Notes: generated by a model from the letters alone, not told the origin. A DNA stretch of 64,000 nucleotides from Pegoplata infirma (GCA_963921195.1 OY992537.1:35325410-35389409), one strand, 5' to 3'; numbered from the stretch's first letter, positions 36,141 to 47,419 are shown. Program-made: numbers and translations.

Positions 36141-37330
36141 TTAGTAACGGATTTAAAACGGATGAAAATCGGTGTATTCCGTTTTGGACGGTACAAAAAC
36201 GGACACATCAATACGGAGTAAAAACGGACCTGTGGGGGTGTTCTGTAAGTTATGCGAAAAGTTTTCGCATCGAAAAGTCTGAAACAAAAAATTCCATCGT
36301 TTCTCGATTCTGGAAAAAAAGTTGTTTCTGTATATCAATGCGAAAACGGCAGCATTTTTATTGGAATATTCCAAATTAGCTGTCAAAAAGGTAAATAAGG
36401 CGAGAAAATAATAAAAATCACAACAAAAAAACACAATTTCACGTTTTTTTTAAACAGCACTCGTAACATTGGCATACAAAAATGAAATAATAAATTAACT
36501 TAATGAAAATAATGTGTAGTAATTCATTAATAATATTAGTTGATAGTATTTTCTTGAAAAAATTATTGTTTTTTATTTTATATAACTCAATAGTTGTTTA
36601 ATTTACGAAATATCGCACCATTTTTAAATGTGAGTGATTTTGACACTTCAACTTCAAAAGTTTTCGATCAATTAATTTACAGAAACAGTTTTTCTCGCAT
36701 CTTTCCAATAATTTTGAAAAAAAATCATAATTGACAGAAAGTTTCCGCATAACAAAATTACAGAAACAGTCGAATGCGAAAAGTCAGGTTTTGTGCCGAT
36801 TCACGATGTTTCTGTTTCGTTTTTCATGTTCTATGTGAGAAATCTTTCGATTCGAGAGTTATAGAACACCGCTACTGGTCAAAAATTCATGATTCCGTAC
36901 TTGTCTGTGTATTCGTATATGTGTTTCTTGGGTAATTATAATACAAATTGTGTTTAAATGAAAGGTAAATAGAGTACTTGCTAAAATATCCTATTTTGGT
37001 TTAAATATCGGCACTAATACGTACCGTTAACGGTCCGTATTCAATGGAGTCTACTCCGTTTTCACATAAAAATACGGCACGTAAACGGTCGGTTTACTGA
37101 ACGTCTGTAACGTACTTTTAATTTGTGTATTCCGTTTTCTACACAGCTTATCGGTCCGTTAACGGTCCGTAAGTGTCGTACTTCCAACGGATTTCGAATC
37201 AGATTCGCTGTTCCTTATTATCCGTTTTCTGGTCCGTATACGGATCCAGAAAACGGTACGTATACGGAGTCGGATTCCGTTTAAGACGGACCGAAAACGG
37301 ACCGTAAAATGACCTTTTTGTTTGTTGGGA
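36141..37330. repeat. ACGGTCCGT-rich repeat, split by a MITE
   Basis: 36141-36235 and 37015-37315 are dense in aacggaccgt, cggtccgt, tccgttttc and gtatacgga. Many of these are palindromic and in both orientations, with clearly higher G+C than the surroundings. The two halves are separated by the inverted-repeat element 36236-36870 and by 36871-37010. The whole may be one old foldback element. Confidence 0.5.
36236..36870. mobile_element. Inverted-repeat MITE with GGTGTTCTGTAA ends
   Basis: ggtgttctgtaagttatgcg at the left is mirrored imperfectly by gagttatagaacacc at the right, with inner blocks of gaaaagttttcgcat and tttcgcataac type in both arms. The centre (36430-36650) is AT-rich. The minus-strand open frame through the left arm is judged accidental. 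Confidence 0.5.
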
Positions 37331-37365
37331 AATGAAATTGAAAAAATGAGTTTCATTAACATTAG

Positions 37366-37510
37366 TGGTATTCAGAGTCTTGCTTGCCAGCCCTGGCACT
37401 GGTGGTAAAAGAGCACTTTTCAAAATTACTTTTCAAAATACATGTATTTTTTGAAAGAAGTACTCTTTTGCTACATTGCCAGGGGTGGCAACAAGACTCT
37501 GAATACCTCT
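37366..37510. mobile_element. Short palindromic MITE GGTATTCAGAGTCTTG
   Basis: ggtattcagagtcttgcttg and caacaagactctgaatacc form the outer arms, with tgccagccctggca / tgccaggggtggca inside. The arms run about 70 bp each. The surrounding DNA (tttcattaacatt on both sides) shows that it entered another small inverted repeat. Confidence 0.6.
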
Positions 37511-38109
37511 ATTGTGTAAAGAATTTGAAATGAAAAAAGTCATTAACATTGAACAGATTAATGATAGTGAAAACTCAATGGTACACTCAAAAAAAGAAAA
37601 ATTGTCTATTAGAAATTTTCTATAGAAGAATTATCTTTGAGAAATTTTTTCTACAACAAAAATGTCTCAGAATCTAAGACTTTCTATAGAAAAAGATGTC
37701 TCAAAATCTGGGACTTTTCCTAAAGAAAAAATGTCTCAGAATCTGAGACTTTTTCTATAAAAAAAATGTCTCAGAACCGGTGATTTTTTCTACATAAAAT
37801 ATATCTCAGAACCTGAGACTTTTCTATAGAAATACTACCCAATGGAAATTGATGATATAGAGCAAAACAATATTCTACTGACGAAATGCTAGTTCGGGCG
37901 TTTCGAGTTTAAGGTGACGATATGTACTGTTTTATAAAAACTTGGTAGCACTTTTTTTAATTTGCAGACTTCAGATAGATGTGCAGAAAAGTTTTAATTT
38001 TTAAAGTTTTATATTGTAATTGGTATTAATAAATTATAAAATAAAAAAATAAACTAAACAATATTCGTTTTTCAATTATATATCGAACTATATCATGTGT
38101 TTTTACAGT

Positions 38110-41100
38110 GAATTGTTAGTTTAGGCTCCATGGCCAAAAGTCCGTCCGGGTCATGTGGGACAAAAAAAGTTTTTGTTAAGGAAACTTTTACAAAAAACTG
38201 TTTTTGGATATTTTGAAAAGTCAAAAATATTTGTTTTTCAAACATCTATTAATCCCTATTATTCGTTAGTACAGTGAATTGTTTGTTCACGCTTCATGGC
38301 CAAAAGTCCGTCTGGGTCATGTGGGACAAAAAAAGTTTTTGTTAAGGAAACTCTCACAAAAAACTGTTTTTGAATATTTTGAGAAGTCAAAAATATTTGT
38401 TTTTTAAATATCTATTGAGCCCTATTATTCGTTAGTACAGTGAATTGTTAGTTCAGGCTCCATGGCTAAAAGTCCGTCCTGGTCACGTGGGAAAAAAAAG
38501 TTCTTGTGAGGAAAAATTCCACAAAAAACATCAATCGCATATTATGAAAATGCAGAAATGTTTCTCTTCAAAATATCTATCGAACCATATGACTGCTCAT
38601 GCTGGTGAACTCCTACTTTTTGCTCCATGGCCAAAAGTCCGTCCTTCTCACCCGGGCCGAAAAAAAGTTCTTGTGAGGAAAAATTCCACAAAAAACATCA
38701 ATCGCATATTCTGAAAATGCAGAAATATTTCCATTTGAAATATCTATCGAACCATATGACTGCTCATGCTGGTGAACTTCTACTTTTGGCTCCATGGCCA
38801 AAAGTCCGTCCTTCTCACCAGGGCCGAAAAAAAGTTCTTGTGAGGAAAAATTCCACAAAAAACATCAATCGCATATTCTGAAAATGCAGAAGTGTTTCTC
38901 TTTGAAATATCTATCGAACCATATGACTGCTCATGCTGGTGAACTCCTACTTTTTGCTCCATGGCCAAAAGTCCGTCCTTCTCACCTGGGCCGAAAAAAA
39001 GTTCTTGTGAGGAAAAATTCCACAAAAAACATCAATCGCATATTCTGAAAATGCAGAAATGTTTCTCTTCAAAATATATATCGAACCATATGACTGCTCA
39101 TGCTGGTGAACTCCTACTTTTGGCTCCATGGCCAAAAGTCCGTCCTTCTCACCAGGGCCGAAAAAAAGTTCTTGTGAGGAAAAATTCCACAAAAAACATC
39201 AATCGCATATTCTGAAAATGCAGAAGTGTTTCTCTTTGAAATATCTATCGAACCATATAACTGCTCATGCTGGTGAACTCCTACTTTTGGCTCCATGGCC
39301 AAAAGTCCGTCCTTCTCACCAGGGCCGAAAAAAAGTTCTTGTGAGGAAAAATTCCACAAAAAACATCAATCGCATATTCTGAAAATGCAGAAATGTTTCT
39401 CTTCAAAATATCTATCGAACCATATGACTGCTCATGCTGGTGAACTCCTACTTTTGGCTCCATGGCCCAAAGTCCGTCCTTCTCACCCGGGCCAAAAAAA
39501 AAATTCTTGTGAGGAAAAATTCCACAAAAAACATCAATCGCATATTCTGAAAATGCAGAAATGTTTCTCTTCAAAATATCTATCGAACCATATGACCGCT
39601 CATGCTGGTGAACTCCTACTTTTGGCTCCATTGCCCAAAGTCCGTCCTTCTCACCCGGGCCAAAAAAAAAGTTCTTGTGAGGAAAAATTCCACAAAAAAC
39701 ATCAATCGCATATTCTGAAAATGCAGAAATGTTTCTCTTCAAAATATCTATCGAACCATATGACTGCTCATGCTGGTGAACTCCTACTTTTGGCTCCATG
39801 GCCAAAAGTCCGTCCTTCTCACCAGGGCCGAAAAAAAGTTCTTGTAAGGAAAAATTCCACAAAAAACATCAATCGCATATTCTGAAAATGCAGAAGCGTT
39901 TCTCTTTGAAATATCTATCGAACCATATGACTGCTCATGTTGGTGAACTCCTACTTTTTGCTCCATGGCCAAAAGTCCGTCCTTCTCACCTGGGCCGAAA
40001 AAAAGTTCTTGTGAGGAAAAATTCCATAAAAAACATCAATCGCATATTCTGAAAATGCAGAAATGTTTCTCTTCAAAATATCTATCGAACCATATGACTG
40101 CTCATGCTGGTGAACTCTTACTTTTGGCTCCATGGCCCAAAGTCCGTCCTTCTCACCCGGGCCAAAAAAAAAGTTCTTGTGAGGAAAAATTCCACAAAAA
40201 ACATCAATCGCATATTCTGAAAATGCAGAAATGTTTCTCTTCAAAATATCTATCGAACCATATGACTGCTCATGCTGGTGAACTCCTACTTTTTGCTCCA
40301 TGGCCAAAAGTCCGTCCTTCTCACCTGCCGCGAAAAAAAGTTCTTGTGAGGAAAAATTCCACAAAAAACATCAATCGCATATTCTGAAAATGCAGAAATG
40401 TTTCTCTTCAAAATATCTATCGAACCATATGACTGCTCATGCTGGTGAACTCCTACTTTTGGCTCCATGGCCAAAAGTCCGTCCTTCTCACCAGGGCCGA
40501 AAAAAAGTTCTTGTAAGGAAAAATTCCACAAAAAACATCAATCGCATATTCTGAAAATGCAGAAGTGTTTCTCTTTGAAATATCTATCGAACCATATGAC
40601 TGCTCATGTTGGTGAACTCCTACTTTTTGCTCCATGGCCAAAAGTCCGTCCTTCTCACCTGGGCCGAAAAAAAGTTCTTGTGAGGAAAAATTCCACAAAA
40701 AACATCAATCGCATATTCTGAAAATGTTGAAATATTTCTATTAGAAATATCTATCGAACCATATGACTGCGCATGCTGGTGAACTCCTACTTTGTGCTCC
40801 ATGGCCAAAAGTCCGTCCTTCTCACCTGGGCCGAAAAAAAGTTCTTGTGAGGGAAAATTCCACAAAAAACATCAATCGCATATTCTGAAAATGCAGAAAT
40901 ATTTCCATTTGAAATATCTATCGAACCATATGACTGCTCATGCTGGTGAACTCCTACTTTTTGCTCCATGGCCAAAAGTCCGTCCTTCTCACCTGCCGCG
41001 AAAAAAAGTTCTTGTGAGGAAAAATTCCACAAAAAACATCAATCGCATATTCTGAAAATGCAGAAATGTTTCTATTTAAAATATCTATCGAACCGTTTGA

Positions 41101-41480
41101 CTGCTCATGCTGGTGAACTCCTACTTTTGGATCCATGGCCAAAAGTCCGTCCTGGTCACCTAGGACAAAAAAAGTTTTTGTTCAGGAAACTTTTACAAAA
41201 AACTGTTTTTGGATATTTCGAAAAGTCAAGAATATTTGTTTTTCAAATATCTATTAAGCCCTATTATTCGTTAGTACAGTGAATTGTTAGGTTAGGCTCC
41301 ATGGCCAAAAGTCCGTCCTGGTCAACTGGGATAAAAAAAGTTTTTGTTAAGGAAACTTTTACAAAAAAATATTTTTGGATATTTTTAAAAGTCAAAAATA
41401 TTTGTTTTTCAAATATCTACTTACGCCCTATTAGTCGTTAGTATAGTGAATTGTTAGTTAAGGCTCCATATCCAAAAGTC
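38110..41480 (-). repeat. Right 167-bp tandem array (inverted)
   Basis: About 16 core units of 167 bp between 38471 and 41150, in the opposite orientation to the left array. They are bounded by two or three outer-type units on each side, the same order as in the left arm. The variant pattern (cccgggccg, ccagggccg, cctgccgcg junctions) is also shared. The 168-bp variants are clustered around 39290-39790 and 39965-40290, producing the longest accidental open frames. No coding is inferred. Confidence 0.9.
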
Positions 41481-41949
41481 CGTCCTAATCAGAATTAATG
41501 GCAAAGATTTTCATAGGGAAACTCTCTCAGAGAGCATACTCTGAAAATAAATAGTACATTAGATGATGCTCCAAAATAATTGCAATCGATTCCCATCATT
41601 ATTTTTTATTTTAAAGATTTTTCCAAGGATTTTATTTTAATATTTAATGGTAAATTTATTTTCTTAGATTCTTCTTCTTATTGTTTTTGTTTGTTAGAAG
41701 TTTTTTGGAGTTTGTTAACGAATCGTGAAAATAACAAACAAATTACAGTTGATAAAAATATACTAAATACTCTTTTTATCAATTAGCGCTACCGCTTATA
41801 ATCTGATTTTATTGCTGCCACTTGGTTTTTGTGGCAAAGCACTCAAAAAATTGACGTTCAGTGTGAAAGCTTTCAAAAGAGCTTTTGTTTGTTGAGTTTG
41901 TTGGTAGTTTGTTAGCGAGTTTGTTATTTTCACGCCGATATCACTATTG

Positions 41950-42435
41950 TAAATGTTGCTGTGTTCAAAAAATCAACTGGGGTAATTTACAGAGATGCTG
42001 AAAAGTGTACACCAGTGTTGAATTTGCTGACAGTGCTGCCAGCCTTAGGGGTTTATCCACAAAGTTGGAAATTTCATGGAATCCAATAGGACAAATCAAG
42101 GAGGTGGGCGTGCCCGTAAAGCAAATTTTGTTGGGCAATTTTCTGATTTTAGCTCGCTGTATTGTTTATTTCAAGACCTTTCTTTTGGTACTAAATAAAG
42201 TGAGGTTTACAAAAAAGGGAGTCTAATTTCAATTTAAGAAAAATAAAAATAAAATACAAAAGTACTAATTTTTTCACTTTTTATCGTTTGTATGTATTTT
42301 TATGAATTTCTTTTCTAGTAAAAAATGTCACATTTTACCTTCCCTTCAAAAAAAAAAATTCACTTTTGTGTTCTTTTCCAAAAAAACTGGCAACACTTTA
42401 AAAATGTTTGATGTTTTTTTCTAAAAATGTTTTGA
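41950..42435. other. Intergenic flank right of the giant foldback
   Basis: Apparently single-copy DNA with a plus-strand open frame at 42005-42226 (73 codons, no domain recognised). The region is less AT-rich than its neighbours. It could hold a small exon, but there is no supporting signal. Confidence 0.35.
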
Positions 42436-43291
42436 TACCCTTTTCACTCGTACAGCTAAAAACCGTTTTTAGCAATATTTTCTGTCAATATACTGTAATA
42501 GAATAAAGAAAGTGCTAAAAATATTGTTGCTAAACGGTTTTTAGCTGTACGTGTCAATAGGGTATAACTAAATTTATTTTTCATTCTTTACATTTTGGGA
42601 AAAGCTTAATTTGTTTTCTGTTTATATTTACTAATTTTATGTAATTTCAGAAAAAAAAATAAAAAAAATCTGGACTTGATTTATACCCTATTCACACTTA
42701 CAGTTTTAAACCGTTTTTAGCAATTATTTTTAGCATTTTCTGTCAATATACTGTAATAGAATAAAGAAAGTGCTAAAAATATTGCTGCTAAAAACGATTT
42801 AAAACTGTACGTGTGAATAGGGTATTATACCCTATTCACACTTACAGTTTTAAACCGTTTTTAGCCATTATTTTTAGCATTTTCTGTCAATATACTGTAA
42901 TAGAATAAAGAAAGTGCTAAAAATATTGCTGCTAAAAACGATTTAAAACTGTACGTGTGAATAGGGTAATAACCCATTTTTTTAACCCATATCCTATTCA
43001 ACCCATACCCTATTCACACGTACAGTTTTAAATCGTTTTTAGCAGCAATATTTTTAGCACTTTCTTTATTCTATTACAGTATATTGACAGAAAATGCTAA
43101 AAATAATTGCTAAAAACGGTTTAAAACTGTAAGTGTGAATAGGGTATAATACCCTATTCACACGTACAGTTTAAAATCGTTTTTAGCAGTAAAATTTTTA
43201 GCACTTTCTTTATTCTATTACAGTATATTGACAGAAAATGCTAAAAATAATTGCTAAAAACGGTTTAAAACTGTAAGTGTGAATAGGGTAT
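42436..43291. mobile_element. Palindromic MITE family TACCCTATTCACAC, five copies, four nearly head-to-tail
   Basis: Each copy is about 130-145 bp: taccctattcacacttacag, then accgtttttagca, the centre ttctgtcaatatactgtaat, and the mirrored ctgtacgtgtgaatagggta. Copies: 42436-42564, 42683-42824, 42828-42968, 43006-43146, 43149-43290. Further copies or fragments lie at 3640-3705, 47690-48130, 51645-51781, 51781-51905, 61568-62351 (interrupted) and 62362-62502. Each folds into a hairpin over nearly its full length. No coding. Confidence 0.8.
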
Positions 43292-43532
43292 AAAGCAACA
43301 TTCTAATTAAATCCTTTCAAAAATAAAAAAATAAAATAATTCATAAAAATTAAATAAACTAAATTTAAAATTCAAAATTGGATTAAAAAAATTTAATTCA
43401 AAACTTAATTAAAACGAAAATTTATTTCAAAAATTAATTAAAATGAATAAATTTAAAATTAATTTAAGATCACGTGTAAATCACGTGAATCACACTCTAA
43501 TCTGCTCATGTGCACATCTCTTGTCTGAACTA

Positions 43533-43891
43533 CACCATTTACAGATGTAATTCGTAAAAGATCAATTGTAATTCGAAGATTTTACTTGTAATTCGAAGAT
43601 TCCTTTTGAAATTCGAAGATTCCATTTCTAATTCGAAGATTCCAATTGTAATTCGAAGATTCCAATTGTAGTTCAAAAAATTTCAACTGAATTTTCATTG
43701 ATATTTTTCGAATTACAATTGGAATCTTCGAATTACAAATAGAATCTTCGAATTACAAATAGAATCTTCGAATTACAAGTAGAATCTTCGAATTACAAAT
43801 GGAATCTTCGAATTACAAATGGAATCTTCGAATTACAAGTATAATCTTCGAACTACAATTGATCTTTTACGAATTACATCTGTAAATGGTG
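43533..43891. mobile_element. Foldback of 20-bp repeats, CACCATTTACAGATG ends, copy 1
   Basis: Flanked by TA (43531-43532, 43892-43893). Ends caccatttacagatgtaatt and aattacatctgtaaatggtg. Both arms consist of 20-bp units (gtaattcgaagattccattt and variants with aaagatcaatt), about 6 left and 8 right, in opposite orientation, meeting near 43690. Confidence 0.8.
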
Positions 43892-43912
43892 TAGTATTAG
43901 GCTTAATTATTA

Positions 43913-45652
43913 GGGCGGAGCGAGAAATGCTTTTTCGCGAATTTTGCTTGGGCGCTTTGCGGGATTGGTAAAAATAGATGCTAAAACGATGTGGTTAAAA
44001 TTTCAGGAAGATCGCACTTCATCTTTGGGTCCCCGCTACACCGCTGAAGTTACAACTTTTCTAAGCCAGAGATAATTTTTTTTTAAAAATTGCCAAAAAT
44101 TCAAAATTTATCAAATCTTCTTTATTTTGGTTTTTTAGAGGTCTACACCATTTACAGATGTAATTCGAAAAAGATCAATTGTAATTCGAAGATTCTATTT
44201 GTAATTCGAAAATTCCATTTGTAATTCGAAGATTCCATTTGTAATTCGAAGATTCCATTTGTAATTCGAATACTCCAATTGTAATTCGAAGATTCCATTT
44301 GTAATTCGAAGATTCCAATTGTAATTCGAAAAAGGTCAATTGTAATTCGAAAAAGATCAATTGTAATTCGAAAAAGATCAATTGTAATTCGAAGATTCCA
44401 ATTGTAATTCGAAAAATATCAATGGAATTTTTCGAATTACAATTGGAATCTTCGAATTACAATTGATCTTTTACGAATTACAATTGATCTTTTACGAATT
44501 ACAATTGATCTTTTTCGAATTACAATTGATCTTTTTCGAATTACAATTGATCTTTTTCGAATTACAATTGATCTTTTTCGAATTACAATTGGAATCTTCG
44601 AATTACAAATGGAAGCTTCGAATTACAATTGGAGTATTCGAATTACAAATGGAATCTTCGAATTACAAATGCAATCTTGGAATTACAAATAGAATCTACA
44701 ACGCTACAACGAGACGACGGTCATTGTTACCAGTTCTCGGTTAGGTTGAGTTTATTAAAAATGAGTTGTAAATAAATAGAAAGAATAAATAAAAATAATT
44801 GATCATGTGATCAAATTATTATTTTATTAAATAGAATCTTCGAATTACAAATAGAATCTTCGAATTACAATTGATCTTTTTCGAATTACATCTGTAAATG
44901 GTGTAGTTAATCACATCTATTTAGATTTTAAATTACAGCTTCATTGGGTACCGCTTACCTCCAAAATCCAGAGCTGGAAAAATATGAATATATTTTGGAG
45001 AAACCCGAAAATCAACTTTTTGCTATAATATAAAAAAATGCTTTAAAATTGCAAAAAATGATTTTTTTCTTTCTGACTTGTAAAGTAGGGTACCCTAGGA
45101 TTCCAAAACCATTGCTGCAAAAAAAAAATACGAAATTCTTAAAAAAAAAAAAAAATTGTTGAAACTAATTTGTTAAAATGATCGTAAATTCAGATTGGTC
45201 CACACGCCGACTTAAAATTTCGTATTTTTTGGTTTTAACGGTTTCGGAATTGTTGGGTAGTCTATTTTCCAAGTCGGGAAGAAAAAAAGTCATATTTTGC
45301 AGTTTTGTGTATTTTTTTTATATTATTGGATATTTATGTATATATTTTTACACCTCTGGTTTTTGGAGGTAAGCGGTATTCTATAAAGCTGTTATTTAAA
45401 AATTAAAAAGATGTGATCACCTAGACCTTATAAAATCCAAAATTTAGAAGATCTGATCAAATTTGAATTTTTGACAATTTAAAAAAAAAATACTCTTTGG
45501 CTTAGAAAATTTGAAACTTCAGCGCTGAAGGGGGACCCCAAGATGAAGTGCGATCTTTCTAAAATTTTTATAACATCGTTTTGGCATCTATTTTTACCAA
45601 TCTCGCATAGCGCCCAAGCGAAATTCGTGAAAATACATTTCTCGCTTCGTCC
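43913..45652. mobile_element. TA-flanked foldback GGGCGGAGCGAGAAATG, carrying the second 20-bp foldback
   Basis: Left end gggcggagcgagaaatgc, right end catttctcgcttcgtcc, with TA at 43911-43912 and 45653-45654. Arms of about 230 bp match through cttgggcgctttgcggga / tctcgcatagcgcccaag and gatcgcacttcatcttggg-type blocks. The interior has a further inverted pair, taccgcttacctccaaaa (44950) against ttttggaggtaagcggta (45360). The gene 45946-47419 begins about 300 bp to the right. No transposase. Confidence 0.75.
44146..44903. mobile_element. Foldback of 20-bp repeats, copy 2 (nested)
   Basis: Same ends and 20-bp units as 43533-43891, with TA at 44144-44145 and 44904-44905. About 13 units in the left arm and about 13 in the right, meeting near 44415. 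The right arm is broken at 44700-44830 by 130 bp of unrelated DNA, after which the last three units follow. Open frames over the arms (FELQL repeats) are by-products of the repeat. Confidence 0.8.
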
Positions 45653-45869
45653 TATTAATTGTATTTAAATACTATTTATGTATATTTGTTGAAAACAAAA
45701 ATGGATTAAAATTGGTTTAAAATCCATCGAATTCCATAGTTTGGTTTATAATGCCATGTATAATCTACATACTATTATACGCGGATTTAGCATTTAATAT
45801 CTAGAGGTCGCCTGGACAATTAACACATAAGCCCATATAAAAAAAAAATTGATCCGCTTATGCATATAA

Positions 45870-45875
45870 TTTATT
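45870..45875 (-). promoter_or_regulatory. Polyadenylation signal AATAAA of the RCC1L-like gene
   Basis: The minus strand reads AATAAA about 71 nt beyond the stop codon at 45946, a usual distance for a short fly 3' UTR. No other canonical hexamer on that strand was noted between it and the stop. Confidence 0.5.
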
Positions 45876-45945
45876 TTAAATTTTTCCGAATATTTTTCCG
45901 ATCCTTAAAATACAACAAATAAATAAAATACTAGAAAATAACACT

Positions 45946-47419
45946 TTACATAAAAGGTTTACACATGGCCAAAGTATGATCAACACCAAAAGCCACCTTA
46001 GTTACCTTACCATTTACGGCCGTTTTTAAAGGAAAAAATTGATCTTGCTTATGACCCAAACCCAAGTGACCAAAACGATTTTTTCCCCACATAAATAAAT
46101 CACCATCAGAATTAATAGCACCCATGTGAAAAACACCACATCCTATAGAAACTACATGTGTGCTATCACTAAAATCATTGCGGCCAAAAAGAGGTGGTAA
46201 TAAATGTTGAGGTTTAGATGTCTGTTCAACATAAGGACCAAAACCGAGTATACCAAAGCCCCAGGTATAAACAAGGCCTTGTTCGTTAAGAACCATACAG
46301 AATGAACCACCAGCTGCTATGTCTTTAAGTTTACCAATTCCTTTGGTTAATTTCAAATATTGAGGAGTACTTATTTGTGTAGTAGCATTTTCAGAATCAT
46401 CCAATTGGCCATATTCTGAATTGCCCCAACCAAATACTTCACCTTTGTCACTGAGAGCTAAAACACAGTCCGAAGAACAAGCCAACTTAACAATATGTTC
46501 TTTTGATATGTCTCCAAGAGCTTGTGAAATTCTACCGGTGGTTTCATAGTGTCCCTGACCAGTTTGACCATCTGCTCCCCAGCCGCAGGTATAAACACGC
46601 CCTAATTTGGTTAAGAACATAGTATGGTCTTGACCACACGTCACATCAATTATTTCATCCTCTTCCCCACAAATATCTTTCTGAGATAAACGATGTATTA
46701 AGGTGCTGCCTTTATAAGCTTCGTCTTCAATAATATCCCTGCAACATTGACCATATGAATTGTTGCCCATTGTAAAGATAATACCATTTTTAGTTACAAC
46801 TACCAAATGTGCCCTACCAGCGGACATACATTTAACCAACATATCATCATCTGTTTCACCTTCAATCCTGGGCAATTTTATGGCTGTGGGATAGATTATA
46901 ACATCTAAATTTCTGGGATCCTTAGGATGACCTTTTACTTGAAAACCCAATTGAGAATCGGTATTTAGACCAGAACCAAATAGTGTTTCACCATCTGAAC
47001 GTTTAACAGCAAAAGCCGAAAAACCATAGCCCGCTGTAATATCAGTTACTTCATTGTTAACGGAAAACTGTAATCGTGTGGGATGATGTACCATTTCGGT
47101 ATAACGTTCCTGAGCTTTTTTAACACTGGTTTGTGTACCCAATGCTCCCGTTTCCTGAAAACCCCATCCATATACACGTTCTTTATGAGGATTTGAGGGT
47201 TTTGTGTCCATCACTTAAATTAAAGAAGAATAAAAGAACAATAATAATATATTTCTTGGAGCTTTGTTGTAAACTCAACGTACCTTTAATTTTTGTTTCA
47301 TCTTGTTTTAGTAAACTTCTTTTCGCTTTTGTTGTATACGAGCGTGCTACTAAACTTCTATGGTGTACTTTACATTTATGTTGAAGTAATGTTTTTTGTT
47401 TTAATAAATTATTCCACAT
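45946..47419 (-). CDS. RCC1L: RCC1-like mitochondrial protein (RCC1L/WBSCR16 type), two exons
   Basis: Exon 1 runs 47419-47284 and exon 2 47213-45946, separated by a 70-nt intron (47283-47214). The donor is G|GTACGT and the acceptor TTTAATTTAAG|T. The phase-1 join creates a GTG (Val) codon and keeps the frame, giving 467 residues, close to the 464 of human RCC1L. Residues 1-45 (from MWNNLLKQK) are rich in Lys/Arg, Ser and Thr and lack acidic residues until about 40, as in mitochondrial presequences. Seven RCC1 blades follow, with signatures YGWG (60-63), GSGLN..SQLG (125-135), MGNNSYGQC (194-202), CGWGADGQTGQG (255-266), FGWGNSEYGQL (306-316), YTWGFGILG (361-369) and MWGKNRFGHLGLG (420-432). 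Members of this family act in mitochondria, in 16S rRNA maturation and mitoribosome assembly and as exchange factor for OPA1. That is family knowledge. The start ATG has A-rich context (ATAAAAATG). The gene is intact and lies between MITE clusters. Confidence 0.93.

Larger units (their letters stand above)
23285..41939. mobile_element. Giant foldback structure, about 18.7 kb, with tandem-repeat arms
   Basis: The outer 450 bp on the left (gtgaaaataacaaactcgc ... caactgtaatttgtttg) is the reverse complement of the outer 450 bp on the right. Then come oppositely oriented arrays of about 167-bp units (23746-27270 and 38110-41480), then a spacer present in both arms (27280-27573 against 37833-38110), then the start of a TTCTATAGAAA array. 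The right arm 37593-41939 is collinear with pieces of the left arm. The left arm has gained about 3.6 kb of extra A-type repeats and later insertions. The loop (about 33-37.6 kb) holds unrelated elements. The plan, long inverted repeats made of tandem units with a short target duplication, matches the FB family of Drosophila. No transposase (such as the NOF type) is visible. Confidence 0.65.

Noticed and set aside
38445..41282. Matching open frames up to 196 codons in the right array, with a zinc-finger-like piece (H-x3-H followed by AGE)
   Set aside because: Same explanation. The apparent H-x3-H lacks the paired cysteines at C2H2 spacing.
23746..41480. Regular repeats resembling a CRISPR array
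   Set aside because: The units are contiguous 167-bp satellites without unique spacers, in eukaryotic DNA, with no cas genes.
44175..44744. Two open frames with FELQL / SSNYKW repeats
   Set aside because: Direct translation of the 20-bp foldback repeat. Mirrored frames occur on both arms and there is no independent evidence of expression.
47133..47384. Plus-strand open frame overlapping the RCC1L-like gene
   Set aside because: Shadow frame of exon 1, the intron and the start of exon 2 of the minus-strand gene.
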